A stretch of DNA of 37,349 nt, taken from an uncultured Spirochaetales bacterium. Lineage in GTDB: Bacteria; Spirochaetota; Spirochaetia; Sphaerochaetales; Sphaerochaetaceae. The first letter of the stretch is position 1. Each line of letters opens with the position of its first letter. Of this stretch, positions 17,187-25,883 are shown one piece after another. Under the pieces are notes generated by a model. The model was not told the DNA's origin, ran no database searches, and saw nothing but the letters and a program-made list of their open reading frames with translations. The stretch covers positions 1 to 37,349 of the forward strand of contig CACYEI010000056.1 of NCBI GenBank assembly GCA_902773355.1, in the 5' to 3' direction. Both the position numbers and the translations under genes were made by a program.

Positions 17187-20059
17187 TCAACTGTAAAGTT
17201 AATGGTAAAGTTTGTAGCTTTAACGTAGATCCTGCCATTACTCTTAGAGATATGCTTTTTTATAATGGCTATAGGTCGGTCAGGGATTCTGATGATGGTG
17301 AAGGTTTTTGTGGAAGTGACACAGTATTATTAAATGGTATACCAGTGTATGCAAACTTAGTTTTAGCAGGAGAAGTGGAAGAGTGTGAGATTTTAACTGC
17401 AGAAGGTTTAGGAGATTCCTCCCATTTAAGTATAGTACAGAAAGCATTGATAGATGCAGGGGTAGTTCAAAGTGCTTATAACTCACCAGCAACAGCACTT
17501 CTTTTAACATGGCTTTTAGAAAGAAATCCAGATCCAACAAAGGAAGATATTAAAGATGTTCTAAGCGGTATTTTTATACGTGATGCAGGATATGAACACT
17601 ATTATTTAGCCGTGAAACTTGCCAGAGATAAGATTAGGTATGGTACATATAGAACTAAAATTTCTCCAACATTTAGAAGTGATTTGGATATAATAGGTAA
17701 ACCTAGTGCCAAGATAGATGGAGCTAATCTAATTACTGCTGAAAAATCCTATGTAGAGGATTTTGTAGATAAAGATACATGTTATCTGGTTGTTTTAAGA
17801 AGTCCTCACGCTAGTGCATATATAAAGAGTATTGATGTTTCAAAAGCATTAAATGTAGATGGGGTTATAGAAATTTTAACTGCTTTTAACACTCCTGAAA
17901 CGTATTATATGCAGGCTGGACAGGGAAATCCTGAGCCTTCTCCTCATGATAGAAGACTTTTTAATATGAAAGTTAGGCATGTGGGAGATAGAGTTGCAGG
18001 GATAATAGCAGAAACTAAGGAAGCAGCTGAAAAAGCCAGAGATTTAATTAAAGTTGAGTATGAGGTTCTTCCTGCTGTCTTTACCGTGGAAGATGCCATG
18101 GCAGAAGGTGCCCCTTTAGTACACAATGGTATAGTTGAATATAAAACAGGTGCACCTGAAGATTTGAATTTGTACAATAAAAAAGCAGGGGATAAGAGGG
18201 AAGGTAAGGTTATTTACCAATTCCCTTTACATGCTGATATCAGAAAAAACATAGCAGCTTCCAATAAAGGTGAAATTGGAGATGTTGAAAAGGCTTTTTC
18301 TGAGGCTGATGCCATAGTTGAAAATACTTATCAGACAACACAAATTCAGCACACTCCACTTGAAACACACATATGTTATGCAAAAATGGAAGCAGGTAGA
18401 TTGGTAGTATATGCTTCTACACAAGTTCCATATCATGTTAGACGAATTGTGAGTTGGGTTACTGGTCTATCAGAGAATAAGATTCATATAATTAAAACTA
18501 GAGTTGGTGGTGGTTACGGAAGCAAGCAGGATATTTTACTTGAAGATTTGACAGCGTATGCTTCTTTTGTAACCAAAAGACCTGTTCTATGCCATTACAC
18601 TAGAGAAGAAGAATTTATTGCTTCTTCTACACGTCATCCTATGAGAGTTCATGTTAAAATTGCGGGGAAAAAAGATGGAAGTATTACCGCTATATATATG
18701 GAAGTTTGTGCTAATACTGGTCCATATGGTAATCATTGTCTTACTGTGCCAATGAATAGCTGTTCTAAAACATTACCTTTATTTAAGTGTGATAATATGA
18801 AGTATGATCTTAAGGTCTATTATACAAATACACCTCCAGCTGGTGCTTATCAGGGCTATGGTACTCCTAAGGGAACATATGGTCTTATGATGGCAGTCTC
18901 AGAATTAGCTGAAAAATTAAATGTTGATTATAAAGATATGATATTGAAAAATCATGTAGAAGAAGGATACATGCTTGAGATACTAAAGGGATTAGGAGAA
19001 GGCAGAGAAGGTGCAGTGGTTCCTGTAGGTTCTTGTGGGTTAAGAGAAGCTATTCTTCAGGGCTGTGACATGATTCAATGGGGTAAGAAAGTTAAGACAG
19101 AAGATCCAGATTGGAAGATTGGTAAAGGTTTTGCTATGATTATGCAGGGCTCAGGACTTCCTGGATTGGATCATAGTGAGGCTATAGCTAAACTTGAAAC
19201 AGATGGTTCTTTAATTATCAATAGCGGTGGAGCAGATATAGGTACAGGTTTAGATACTATTTCAGCTAAAATTGCAGCAGAAGTATTAAAAATGTCTTTA
19301 GATAGGATTACCGTAATATCAGGGGATACAGATTCATGTGTTTTTGATACTGGTTCATATGCTTCTTCTGGTACTTTCTTTAGTGGAAATGCTTCACTTT
19401 CTGCAGTAAATAATTTAAAAGAATATATTTTGGATGAAGCTGCTTATCAATTAAATGAAAGCAAAAAACATTTAGTTTTAATTGCACCAGGAGCTGTTCA
19501 ATCTTCTAAGACAGGTAAGATATTAACTTATGCTGAATTATCACATAATGCCTGTTCAGGTAGTGGATACGGTCAGCTGGTTGCTCATGGAGTTTTTACA
19601 ACTAAGGCTTCATCTGTTCCGTATGGGGCTCATTTTGTACAATTAGCTGTAAATATACGTACAGGAGAAATAAAAATACAGAAGTTTTATGCTTTACAGG
19701 ATGCAGGAACACCAATTAATCCTGAAATTGCACTCTGTCAGATGTATGGTGCAGTAATGAAATCTATAGGGCACACTCTTTATGAAAATATGATTTTGGA
19801 CAAAAAAGGCAAATGTATAAATGCAAATATGACTGATTATGGTGTACCTATGATAAATGAAGCACCTGAAGATTTTAAGTGTGTTCTTATAGATGTAAAT
19901 GATAAATACGGACCATTTGGTGCTAAATCTATTTCTGAGATAGCATGTAATGGTGCTGCACCAGCTATAGGAATAGCTATTCATGATGCTATAGGCGTGT
20001 GGATTAATTCATGGCCTATGACACCAGAGAAAATATTAAAAGCATTGGGAAAAATCTAA
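17183..20059 (+). CDS. xdhD: Selenium-dependent molybdenum hydroxylase, XdhD/YgfN type
   Basis: 958 residues. Residues 1-160 have the fold of the two-domain 2Fe-2S module but only Cys43 remains of the eight ligands: positions 38, 46 and 58 are Asp, Asp and Asn, and 97, 100, 132 and 134 are Ser, Asn, Ile and Asp. Residues about 165-958 are a full Mo-hydroxylase domain: SPHASAYIKSIDVSKA, VGGGYGSKQDI, GAYQGYGTPKG, GGADIGTGLDT and the terminal GPFGAKSISEIACNG with the catalytic Glu. Length and the degenerate N-terminus match E. coli XdhD as I remember it. GGAGGTGA gives it the strongest ribosome site of the operon. In the SDMH system these enzymes carry a labile Se ligand on Mo; purine hydroxylation is the usual assignment. 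Confidence 0.9.
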   Translation: MINCKVNGKVCSFNVDPAITLRDMLFYNGYRSVRDSDDGEGFCGSDTVLLNGIPVYANLVLAGEVEECEILTAEGLGDSSHLSIVQKALIDAGVVQSAYNSPATALLLTWLLERNPDPTKEDIKDVLSGIFIRDAGYEHYYLAVKLARDKIRYGTYRTKISPTFRSDLDIIGKPSAKIDGANLITAEKSYVEDFVDKDTCYLVVLRSPHASAYIKSIDVSKALNVDGVIEILTAFNTPETYYMQAGQGNPEPSPHDRRLFNMKVRHVGDRVAGIIAETKEAAEKARDLIKVEYEVLPAVFTVEDAMAEGAPLVHNGIVEYKTGAPEDLNLYNKKAGDKREGKVIYQFPLHADIRKNIAASNKGEIGDVEKAFSEADAIVENTYQTTQIQHTPLETHICYAKMEAGRLVVYASTQVPYHVRRIVSWVTGLSENKIHIIKTRVGGGYGSKQDILLEDLTAYASFVTKRPVLCHYTREEEFIASSTRHPMRVHVKIAGKKDGSITAIYMEVCANTGPYGNHCLTVPMNSCSKTLPLFKCDNMKYDLKVYYTNTPPAGAYQGYGTPKGTYGLMMAVSELAEKLNVDYKDMILKNHVEEGYMLEILKGLGEGREGAVVPVGSCGLREAILQGCDMIQWGKKVKTEDPDWKIGKGFAMIMQGSGLPGLDHSEAIAKLETDGSLIINSGGADIGTGLDTISAKIAAEVLKMSLDRITVISGDTDSCVFDTGSYASSGTFFSGNASLSAVNNLKEYILDEAAYQLNESKKHLVLIAPGAVQSSKTGKILTYAELSHNACSGSGYGQLVAHGVFTTKASSVPYGAHFVQLAVNIRTGEIKIQKFYALQDAGTPINPEIALCQMYGAVMKSIGHTLYENMILDKKGKCINANMTDYGVPMINEAPEDFKCVLIDVNDKYGPFGAKSISEIACNGAAPAIGIAIHDAIGVWINSWPMTPEKILKALGKI

Positions 20060-20817
20060 TGAAATTAATTACGGCTCTAACTGAGCGTTATAGCTGTAAT
20101 CATGTTTTTATTAGTGTAATAGGAAGCGGAGGAAAGACAAGTCTTATAAAACTTCTTTCTTCCGAATTTTCACACCTAGGTAAGTCCGTTTTAATTACTA
20201 CTACAACTAAAATTCAAAGTCCCTTTTTTTTTGATTGGGGAACAAACCTTGTTACAGATGATTTAAATATGGTAAAAAAATTGGTTACTAAAAGTTTATA
20301 CAATAAAATAGCTGTTTTATATGCATTAAAGTCTGATTCTTCTGAAAAATGGTGTGCTCCAAATTTTAATGATTTAAATGACCTGAAAAACTATTATGAT
20401 GTAATTTTATGTGAAGCAGATGGAGCTAAAGGTTTCCCTTTAAAAATACATACAGAAAAAGATCCAGTAATCTTATCTTTCAGCAATTTTACTATTGCGG
20501 TAATGGGAGTTTGGGCGTTAGGTTTAAAAATTAAAGATTCAATTTTTGGCTATAAACCTTATATAGAAAGGAATTATAAAAGTGAAGATGATATTGTAGA
20601 TATTGATATAATTAAGGAATATATAAATAATCCAGATGCCTTAATTAAAGGTCTGAACGTTAATGATTTGATACTGGTAAATGGGATAGATGTTTTTAAA
20701 AACAAGGAAGAAAAGATTAGTATGTTTAAAAATTTGTTTACTGATAATATGCAAAATTATATAAACAATATTCTCTTATGTAGTATAAAAGGAGATTATG
20801 GTAACTGGTTATGCTAG
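20059..20817 (+). CDS. yqeC: YqeC, selenium-dependent hydroxylase accessory protein
   Basis: About 252 residues from the ATG that overlaps the xdhD stop (TAATG); a frame extending 16 codons upstream lies inside xdhD. A P-loop-like GSGGKTSLIKLL is near residue 26, followed by a switch-like TTTTKIQSP and an EADGAKGFPLKIH motif characteristic of the YqeC family. The family is confined to genomes with selenium-dependent molybdenum hydroxylases and is taken to help insert or process the selenium-modified cofactor. The exact reaction is not established. yqeB follows with a 7-base overlap. Confidence 0.88.
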   Translation: MKLITALTERYSCNHVFISVIGSGGKTSLIKLLSSEFSHLGKSVLITTTTKIQSPFFFDWGTNLVTDDLNMVKKLVTKSLYNKIAVLYALKSDSSEKWCAPNFNDLNDLKNYYDVILCEADGAKGFPLKIHTEKDPVILSFSNFTIAVMGVWALGLKIKDSIFGYKPYIERNYKSEDDIVDIDIIKEYINNPDALIKGLNVNDLILVNGIDVFKNKEEKISMFKNLFTDNMQNYINNILLCSIKGDYGNWLC

Positions 20818-21620
20818 GTGATTATATACATAATACATTAATAATTATTAGAGGCGCAGGAGATATAGCATCAGGTTGTGCTGTAAGATTATATAAAATT
20901 GGTTTCCCAATAATAATGTTAGAAGTTCCTGAACCCTTGGTTGTGCGCCGAACAGTTTCTTTTGCTCAAGCTATAATGTCAGAAACAGTAGAAATTGAGG
21001 GTATAAAAGGAATGAAGTGCAGTTTTGAAAGTGCTTTAAGTACCGCAAAAAATGGTATTGTTTCAGTTGTTATAGATCCGAATGCTTCTCTAATTGATTA
21101 TTTAAAACCTGAGATAGTAATAGATGCAATAATTGCAAAAAAGAATTTTGGAACAAGCAGAAACATGGCTGATTTTACCATAGCATTAGGGCCAGGATTT
21201 TATGCAGGTAAAGACGTAGATGCAGTAATAGAAACAATGCGTGGACACACCTTGGGTAGAGTAATTTATAAAGGTGAAGCTATAGCAAATACTGGTATAG
21301 CTGGTATGGTGGGGGGGTACTCAGTGGAAAGAGTTTTGCATGCTGACCATAAGGGTGTTTTCCATGCGGTTAAAAAAATAGGTGATTTAGTAGAACAAGG
21401 TCAGATAGTAGGTTATGTAGATTCTACACCTGTAGTAGCCAAAATCTCAGGTAAATTAAGAGGTTTATTAGCAGATGGTTTAACTGTAGGAGGTAGTTTT
21501 AAGGTTGGAGATATAGATCCTAGGGGAAATGAAATTGATCATAATACCTGTTCAGATAAGGCTTTTGCAGTAGCTGGTGGTGTATTAGAAGCCATATTTA
21601 CTTATCTATCAAAAAAATAG
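20811..21620 (+). CDS. yqeB: YqeB, selenium-dependent molybdenum cofactor maturation protein
   Basis: 269 residues. The N-terminus has an XdhC/CoxI-like Rossmann motif (IIRGAGDIASGCAVRLYKIGF in part), then the YqeB-specific region with RRTVSFAQAI, DFTIALGPGF and GHTLGRVIYKG. A C-terminal biotinyl-lipoyl-like or sandwich region follows (VEQGQIVGYVDSTPVVAKISG). YqeB is one of the two marker proteins of the SDMH trait and is thought to act on the Mo cofactor, by analogy with XdhC-type sulfuration chaperones. It overlaps yqeC by 7 bases and is followed by a cysteine desulfurase-like gene that could supply S or Se. Confidence 0.9.
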   Translation: MLGDYIHNTLIIIRGAGDIASGCAVRLYKIGFPIIMLEVPEPLVVRRTVSFAQAIMSETVEIEGIKGMKCSFESALSTAKNGIVSVVIDPNASLIDYLKPEIVIDAIIAKKNFGTSRNMADFTIALGPGFYAGKDVDAVIETMRGHTLGRVIYKGEAIANTGIAGMVGGYSVERVLHADHKGVFHAVKKIGDLVEQGQIVGYVDSTPVVAKISGKLRGLLADGLTVGGSFKVGDIDPRGNEIDHNTCSDKAFAVAGGVLEAIFTYLSKK

Positions 21621-21626
21621 GGTAAA

Positions 21627-22784
21627 ATGAAGAGAATTTATTTAGATAACTGTTCTACATCTTATCCAAAAGCCCCAGAGCTTGGAAAACATATTTCACA
21701 TTACATAGATAATTTAACGTTGAATTTTAACAGAACCTCAAGTAGATATAACATAGAGAATTTTGGTTTTCTTTTTGATTTAAGGCAGTTATTATGTACT
21801 TTGTTTCACTATAATCATCCAGAATGTGTTATTTTTACAAAAAATATTACAGAAAGTTTAAACTTATTGATAAAAGGTTATTTAAATAAAAATGATCATG
21901 TAATTATTTCAGCATTAGAGCATAATTCTGTTGTAAGACCGTTAAATCAGATTGGTGTTTCTTATACTGTTATTCCTTGTAATGAATTTGGATTTTCTAA
22001 AATTGGTGAAATTGAAAAAATTATCAATAAAAGAACTAAGGCTTTTATAATTAATGTAGCTAGTAATGTTTTTGGAACAGTTCAGGATATAAAAGGAATA
22101 TCTGAAATAGCTAATTACCATCATATTCCTCTAATATTGGATACCGCACAAAGTACACCTTATGTTGATATTGATATGGAATCTCTTCATGTTAGTGCCT
22201 TAGCTTTTACAGGGCATAAAGGATTGTTAGGACCACAGGGAACAGGTGGATTTATAATTGATAAGGATTTTTCAGATAAGGTTTCTCCATTAATAGTTGG
22301 AGGAACGGGCAGTATAAGTTCATCAGAAGTGCAGCCAAATTTTCTTCCTGATAAATACTCATCTGGAACAGAAAATATGCCTGGATTATATGGTTTGAAT
22401 TACAGTCTAAAATATATTATGGAAAATCTTTCCAAAATAAGAATTAAAATTAACTCTATAACTGAACTATTATTAGATGAATTAAAAAAAATAGAAGAAA
22501 TTAGAATAGTTGGACCAAATAGGGATATGGATAGAATAGGTGTTGTATCCATAGTATCTTCAGGTTCTTCAGATAAAAAAAATGGTGATATATCTTCTCT
22601 CTCAGATTTTTTGATGGAGAATAATATAGAAAGTAGAGTTGGATTACATTGTAGTCCTCTGGCACATAAGGCATTAGGAACCTTCCCCTCTGGCACATTG
22701 CGGTTTTCTCCTGGTTTCTATACTGAAGAAGATGATATATACTACCTTTGTTCAAAAATCAAATTATTTTATAATTCACTTTAA
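21627..22784 (+). CDS. Class V PLP enzyme: cysteine desulfurase/selenocysteine lyase-like
   Basis: 385 residues of the SufS/CsdB group. The PLP-binding lysine is Lys198 in TGHKGLLGPQGTGG; the phosphate-contacting histidine and aspartate lie in SALEHNSVVRP and LDTAQSTPYVD. The persulfide/perselenide cysteine is Cys342 in GLHCSPLAHK, followed by the FPSGTLRFSPG substrate-carboxylate loop. It would release sulfur or selenium from Cys or Sec. Its place between yqeB and yedE indicates it feeds selenium to SelD or to the Mo cofactor. Its ribosome site is weak (AGGGTAAA) and the gap to yqeB is 6 bases. Confidence 0.9.
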   Translation: MKRIYLDNCSTSYPKAPELGKHISHYIDNLTLNFNRTSSRYNIENFGFLFDLRQLLCTLFHYNHPECVIFTKNITESLNLLIKGYLNKNDHVIISALEHNSVVRPLNQIGVSYTVIPCNEFGFSKIGEIEKIINKRTKAFIINVASNVFGTVQDIKGISEIANYHHIPLILDTAQSTPYVDIDMESLHVSALAFTGHKGLLGPQGTGGFIIDKDFSDKVSPLIVGGTGSISSSEVQPNFLPDKYSSGTENMPGLYGLNYSLKYIMENLSKIRIKINSITELLLDELKKIEEIRIVGPNRDMDRIGVVSIVSSGSSDKKNGDISSLSDFLMENNIESRVGLHCSPLAHKALGTFPSGTLRFSPGFYTEEDDIYYLCSKIKLFYNSL

Positions 22785-22795
22785 GGAGTTTATAA

Positions 22796-23884
22796 ATGAA
22801 TAATGGTAGATTTTTTACAAAAGATAGAACATCTCTCATTTTAGGTGGGTTTATTATTGGTATTATATCTGTAGTTCTAGTCTTACTTGGAAATCCAAAA
22901 AATATGGGATTTTGCATTGCGTGCTTTATAAGAGATATATCGGGTTCTTTATATCTTCATAATGCCTCTCCAGTCCAATATATAAGACCTGAGATATTAG
23001 GTTTGGTTATTGGTTCATTTATCATTAGTATTTTCTCTGGCGAATTCAAATCTTATGGAGGCTCCAGCCCAATTTTGAGGTATTTTATTTCTGCTATGGT
23101 TATGATTGGAGCCTTAGCCTTTTTAGGTTGTCCTTTTAGGATGATTTTAAGACTTTCTGCAGGAGATTTAAATGCATTAATAGGTTTTGTGGGTTTTATT
23201 TTAGGTATTAGTGTGGGATGTTTTTTCTTGAATAAAGGGTTTAATTTAGGAAGGTATCATGAACAGAATGTGTTAAATGGTTGCACTTTACCGCTAGTAA
23301 ATATAGTCCTTTTGGCTTTAGCAGTGTTTTTACCAACTCTTTTCATATCTTCAGCTTCAGGTCCTGGTTCTATGCATGCTCCAATAATATATTCACTATT
23401 GGCAGGTTTATTGGTAGGGATTATTTCTCAAAAAACAAGATTATGTATGGCAGGTGGCATCAGGGATATAGTTTTAATTAAAGATAGCACCTTAATCAGC
23501 GGTTTTATAGCTATTTTTGTTTCTTCTCTTATTATGAACTTAGCTACTGGAAATTTTAAGTTGGGCTTTTCAGGTCAACCAGTTGCTCATACAGCATGGT
23601 TCTGGAATTTAATGGGTATGTTTATAGTTGGTTTGGGATCAGCTTTACTTGGTGGTTGCCCCCTAAGACAGTTGATATTAGCAGGCACAGGTAATAGTGA
23701 TTCAGCCATAAGTGTATTAGGCATGCTTACTGGTGCAGCTTTTGCTCATAATTTTGGTTTAGCAGGTGTAGCTGGAACAGATTATGGCTTGAATATGAAA
23801 GGTAAAATAGTAGTTGTTTTTTCAGCTCTTATTTTATTGATAATAGGTTTTGTAGTTACTTTTGTGAAAACAGAAAAGAAATAA
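22796..23884 (+). CDS. yedE: YedE-type selenium metabolism membrane protein
   Basis: 362 residues with about nine to ten membrane helices. YeeE/YedE hallmarks are present: MGFCIACFIRD near the N-terminus, GCPFRMILRL, RLCMAGGIRD and GGCPLRQLILAGTGNSDSA. In E. coli and other genomes YeeE/YedE proteins carry thiosulfate or related species; the selenium branch sits next to yedF and selD. The conserved cysteines line the predicted path of the chalcogen. AAGGAG precedes the ATG. It is likely the importer or membrane relay that supplies selenium for this operon. Confidence 0.9.
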   Translation: MNNGRFFTKDRTSLILGGFIIGIISVVLVLLGNPKNMGFCIACFIRDISGSLYLHNASPVQYIRPEILGLVIGSFIISIFSGEFKSYGGSSPILRYFISAMVMIGALAFLGCPFRMILRLSAGDLNALIGFVGFILGISVGCFFLNKGFNLGRYHEQNVLNGCTLPLVNIVLLALAVFLPTLFISSASGPGSMHAPIIYSLLAGLLVGIISQKTRLCMAGGIRDIVLIKDSTLISGFIAIFVSSLIMNLATGNFKLGFSGQPVAHTAWFWNLMGMFIVGLGSALLGGCPLRQLILAGTGNSDSAISVLGMLTGAAFAHNFGLAGVAGTDYGLNMKGKIVVVFSALILLIIGFVVTFVKTEKK

Positions 23885-23940
23885 TCTTAAAATCATATGT
23901 TTTAAATTTATAATCTGGTAAATATGGAGTTAATTTTGGT

Positions 23941-24153
23941 ATGTTGTTAAAAGAACTTAATTTAAGAGGTTTAAGTTGTCCTATTCCTGTTTTACAGGTA
24001 AAAAAAGGATTAAAAGATAATCCAGAAGGTTTGATTGTTTATGTGGATAATATAGCTGCATGTGAAAATATAACCAGATTTTCACAGACTACTGGGTATA
24101 ATGTTGATACAAAGGAAAAAGACAAGGAATGGATATTAAAAATCAGCAAATGA
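23941..24153 (+). CDS. yedF: TusA/SirA-like sulfur (selenium) carrier, YedF N-terminal type
   Basis: 70 residues, one TusA-fold domain. The carrier cysteine lies in GLSCPIPVLQVKKGL (CPxP motif, residues 13-16). Full YedF proteins of selenium operons have a second DsrE-like domain of about 100 residues; here only the TusA part is present and a separate DUF3343 gene follows. It probably receives Se or S as a per-chalcogenide from the cysteine desulfurase-like enzyme or from YedE. It overlaps the next frame by 25 bases if that starts at 24129. Confidence 0.85.
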   Translation: MLLKELNLRGLSCPIPVLQVKKGLKDNPEGLIVYVDNIAACENITRFSQTTGYNVDTKEKDKEWILKISK

Positions 24154-24377
24154 TTTTAATCACTTTTTTTTCTCAATACTATGCTTTTTTGTTAAAACAA
24201 ACCTTAAAAGACAGGTGTACTTTAAAATCAGTACCTAGAAGTCTTTCTTCTTCATGTGGTATCTGTGCTTTAATTAATGAAGAAGATTTTCCATCTATTA
24301 ATGTTTTCTCTGATAATATTGATAGAGTATTTTATATCAATGATAATAAGTATGAGGAGATAATATGGAAGAAGTGA
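24129..24377 (+). CDS. DUF3343 small protein of selenium operons
   Basis: 82 residues. The family is the putative Se/S carrier-like DUF3343 group that neighbours yedF and selD. The opening strand ILITFFSQYYAFLLKQTL and the Cys pair in SSSCGICALI fit. ATG 24129 has an AAAGGA 12 bases upstream; ATG 24150, which overlaps the TusA stop as ATGA, is the alternative and would remove seven residues. It overlaps selD by 13 bases. The CxxC arrangement suggests it binds or passes a chalcogen, but this is inference. Confidence 0.78.
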   Translation: MDIKNQQMILITFFSQYYAFLLKQTLKDRCTLKSVPRSLSSSCGICALINEEDFPSINVFSDNIDRVFYINDNKYEEIIWKK

Positions 24378-25393
24378 AACTTACAAGCATGGTAAAAACA
24401 AGTGGATGTGCCGCTAAGTTACCACCTGATAAACTACACAGTATAATAGACAGTCTACCTATAATGAAATCAAAAAAATTGATTCAAGGTTTTGAAACAG
24501 CTGATGATGCACTAGTCTATTCTATTGATGATGAAAATGTTTGCGTTCAGACTGTGGATTTCTTTCCTCCTATGGTAGATGATCCTTATATTTTTGGTCA
24601 GGTTGCAGCTGCAAATGCTCTTTCAGACATATATGCCATGGGTGGTAAACCTGCGGTAGCTTTGAATCTTATGTGTTTCCCTTCCTGCCTAGACTTATCC
24701 GTAATGAAAGATATCCTTTTAGGTGGTATGGATAAGGTAAAAGAAGCGGGGGCTGTAATTGCAGGTGGGCATACCATAGAAGATCCAATACCCAAATATG
24801 GATTGTGTGTGACTTCATTCATGAAAAAAAACTGTGTAATTACTAACAGTGGAGCTAAACCTGATAATTATATTGTTTTAACTAAAGCTTTAGGTGCAGG
24901 TATTATAAATACTGCTGCTAAAGTAGATGAAGCTTCAGAAAGCAGTAAGAAAGATGTGATTAAATCCATGACTACATTAAATAAAAAATCCATGGAATTA
25001 TCTTTAAAATATAAGGTCTATGCCTCTACAGATGTTACAGGTTTTGGTCTTATTGGACATTTAAGTGAAGTGGCTAAGGCATCAGGTGTGTCTATATCTA
25101 TTGATACAAAAAAATTACCTATTTTAGAAGGAGCGTTAGAACTAGCCAGGTTTGGTTTTTTACCAGAAGGCAGATATTCTAATGAGATATATATAAAAAA
25201 TGAGGTAAATTTTCAGAGTAATATTAGTAGAGAAGTAATAGATATATGTTATGATCCTCAGACCAGTGGTGGTTTGTTATTGTTTATGGATGAAAGTGAT
25301 GCAGAAAAATATGTTAGTACATTTAATGATGATTGTTGTAAAATAATTGGTAAGGCTACTAAAAAAGATAAAAAGTTACTTTATTTTTTTTAG
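24365..25393 (+). CDS. selD: Selenophosphate synthetase SelD
   Basis: 342 residues. It makes selenophosphate from selenide and ATP. The glycine-rich N-terminus carries the catalytic pair Cys15 and Lys18 in TSGCAAK; the codon for Cys15 is TGT, so this is the Cys form and not the selenocysteine form. The ATP/Mg motifs are TADDALVY, QTVDFFPPMVDDPY with the conserved aspartates, NALSDIYAMGGKP and GGHTIEDP. The C-terminal half has TDVTGFGLIGHL and CYDPQTSGGLL. GAGGAGA lies just before the ATG. It closes the SDMH operon. Without selA, selB or a Sec tRNA in view, its product most likely serves the Mo hydroxylases. Confidence 0.96.
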   Translation: MEEVKLTSMVKTSGCAAKLPPDKLHSIIDSLPIMKSKKLIQGFETADDALVYSIDDENVCVQTVDFFPPMVDDPYIFGQVAAANALSDIYAMGGKPAVALNLMCFPSCLDLSVMKDILLGGMDKVKEAGAVIAGGHTIEDPIPKYGLCVTSFMKKNCVITNSGAKPDNYIVLTKALGAGIINTAAKVDEASESSKKDVIKSMTTLNKKSMELSLKYKVYASTDVTGFGLIGHLSEVAKASGVSISIDTKKLPILEGALELARFGFLPEGRYSNEIYIKNEVNFQSNISREVIDICYDPQTSGGLLLFMDESDAEKYVSTFNDDCCKIIGKATKKDKKLLYFF

Positions 25394-25394
25394 A

Positions 25395-25422
25395 TTGTTT
25401 ATATTTGTTTTTGAAGTAAAAT
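25395..25422 (+). promoter_or_regulatory. Candidate promoter of the nfeD-SPFH-PUR-troR operon
   Basis: TTGTTT (25395-25400) and TAAAAT (25417-25422) are 16 bases apart, immediately after the selD stop and 18 bases before the next ATG, which has its own GAGG site. No terminator separates it from selD, so read-through is possible. Confidence 0.45.
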
Positions 25423-25439
25423 TTATTTTGAGGTAAAAA

Positions 25440-25883
25440 ATGGATTATTTAGAATACATGCCATGGATATGGCTAGCTTTATTTGTCATACTTCTGATGA
25501 TAGAAGCATTTTCCATGTCTTTAATTACAATATGGGGAGCTGTTTCGTCATTATTATTGGTTTTTATTTCGTTGATTAGAATGCCATTGCTTTTACAGAT
25601 ATGTATTTTCCTTTTTATATCATTTCTATTGTTTTTCACCACTAGACCATTTGCCTTAAAAAAATTAAAAATGGGTAAATATAAAACAAACTTAGATTCA
25701 TTGATTGGACAGGAGGTAAAAATTAAAGCTCCTGTTGGTAAGTTTGAAAAGGGAGAAGGTGAAACAAGAAATGGTGTTATTTGGACTGTAACTTCAGTGG
25801 ATGGTACTTCCATTAATATAAATTCTACCTGTAAAATAGTAGGGATAGAAGGTAATACTTTAATTGTTAAGGAGATTTTTTGA
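25440..25883 (+). CDS. NfeD-like membrane protein (short form)
   Basis: 147 residues. Two or three membrane helices in the first 75 residues (MPWIWLALFVILLMIEAF and the following LLLQICIFLFISFLLFF) are followed by a small soluble OB-fold domain with GQEVKIKAPVGKFEKGEG and GVIWTVTSVDG. This is the NfeD1b-type arrangement, without the ClpP-like protease domain of long NfeD proteins. It overlaps the stomatin-like gene by one base, the classic NfeD-SPFH pair. These partners assemble in membrane microdomains. Confidence 0.88.
   Translation: MDYLEYMPWIWLALFVILLMIEAFSMSLITIWGAVSSLLLVFISLIRMPLLLQICIFLFISFLLFFTTRPFALKKLKMGKYKTNLDSLIGQEVKIKAPVGKFEKGEGETRNGVIWTVTSVDGTSININSTCKIVGIEGNTLIVKEIF

Noticed and set aside
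22400-22755. Two antisense open frames inside the cysteine desulfurase-like gene
   Set aside because: They overlap each other and a complete PLP enzyme with its lysine and cysteine motifs in place.
24365-24420. Possible selenocysteine codon in SelD
   Set aside because: The catalytic position is TGT (Cys) and no in-frame TGA occurs, so SelD is not itself a selenoprotein.
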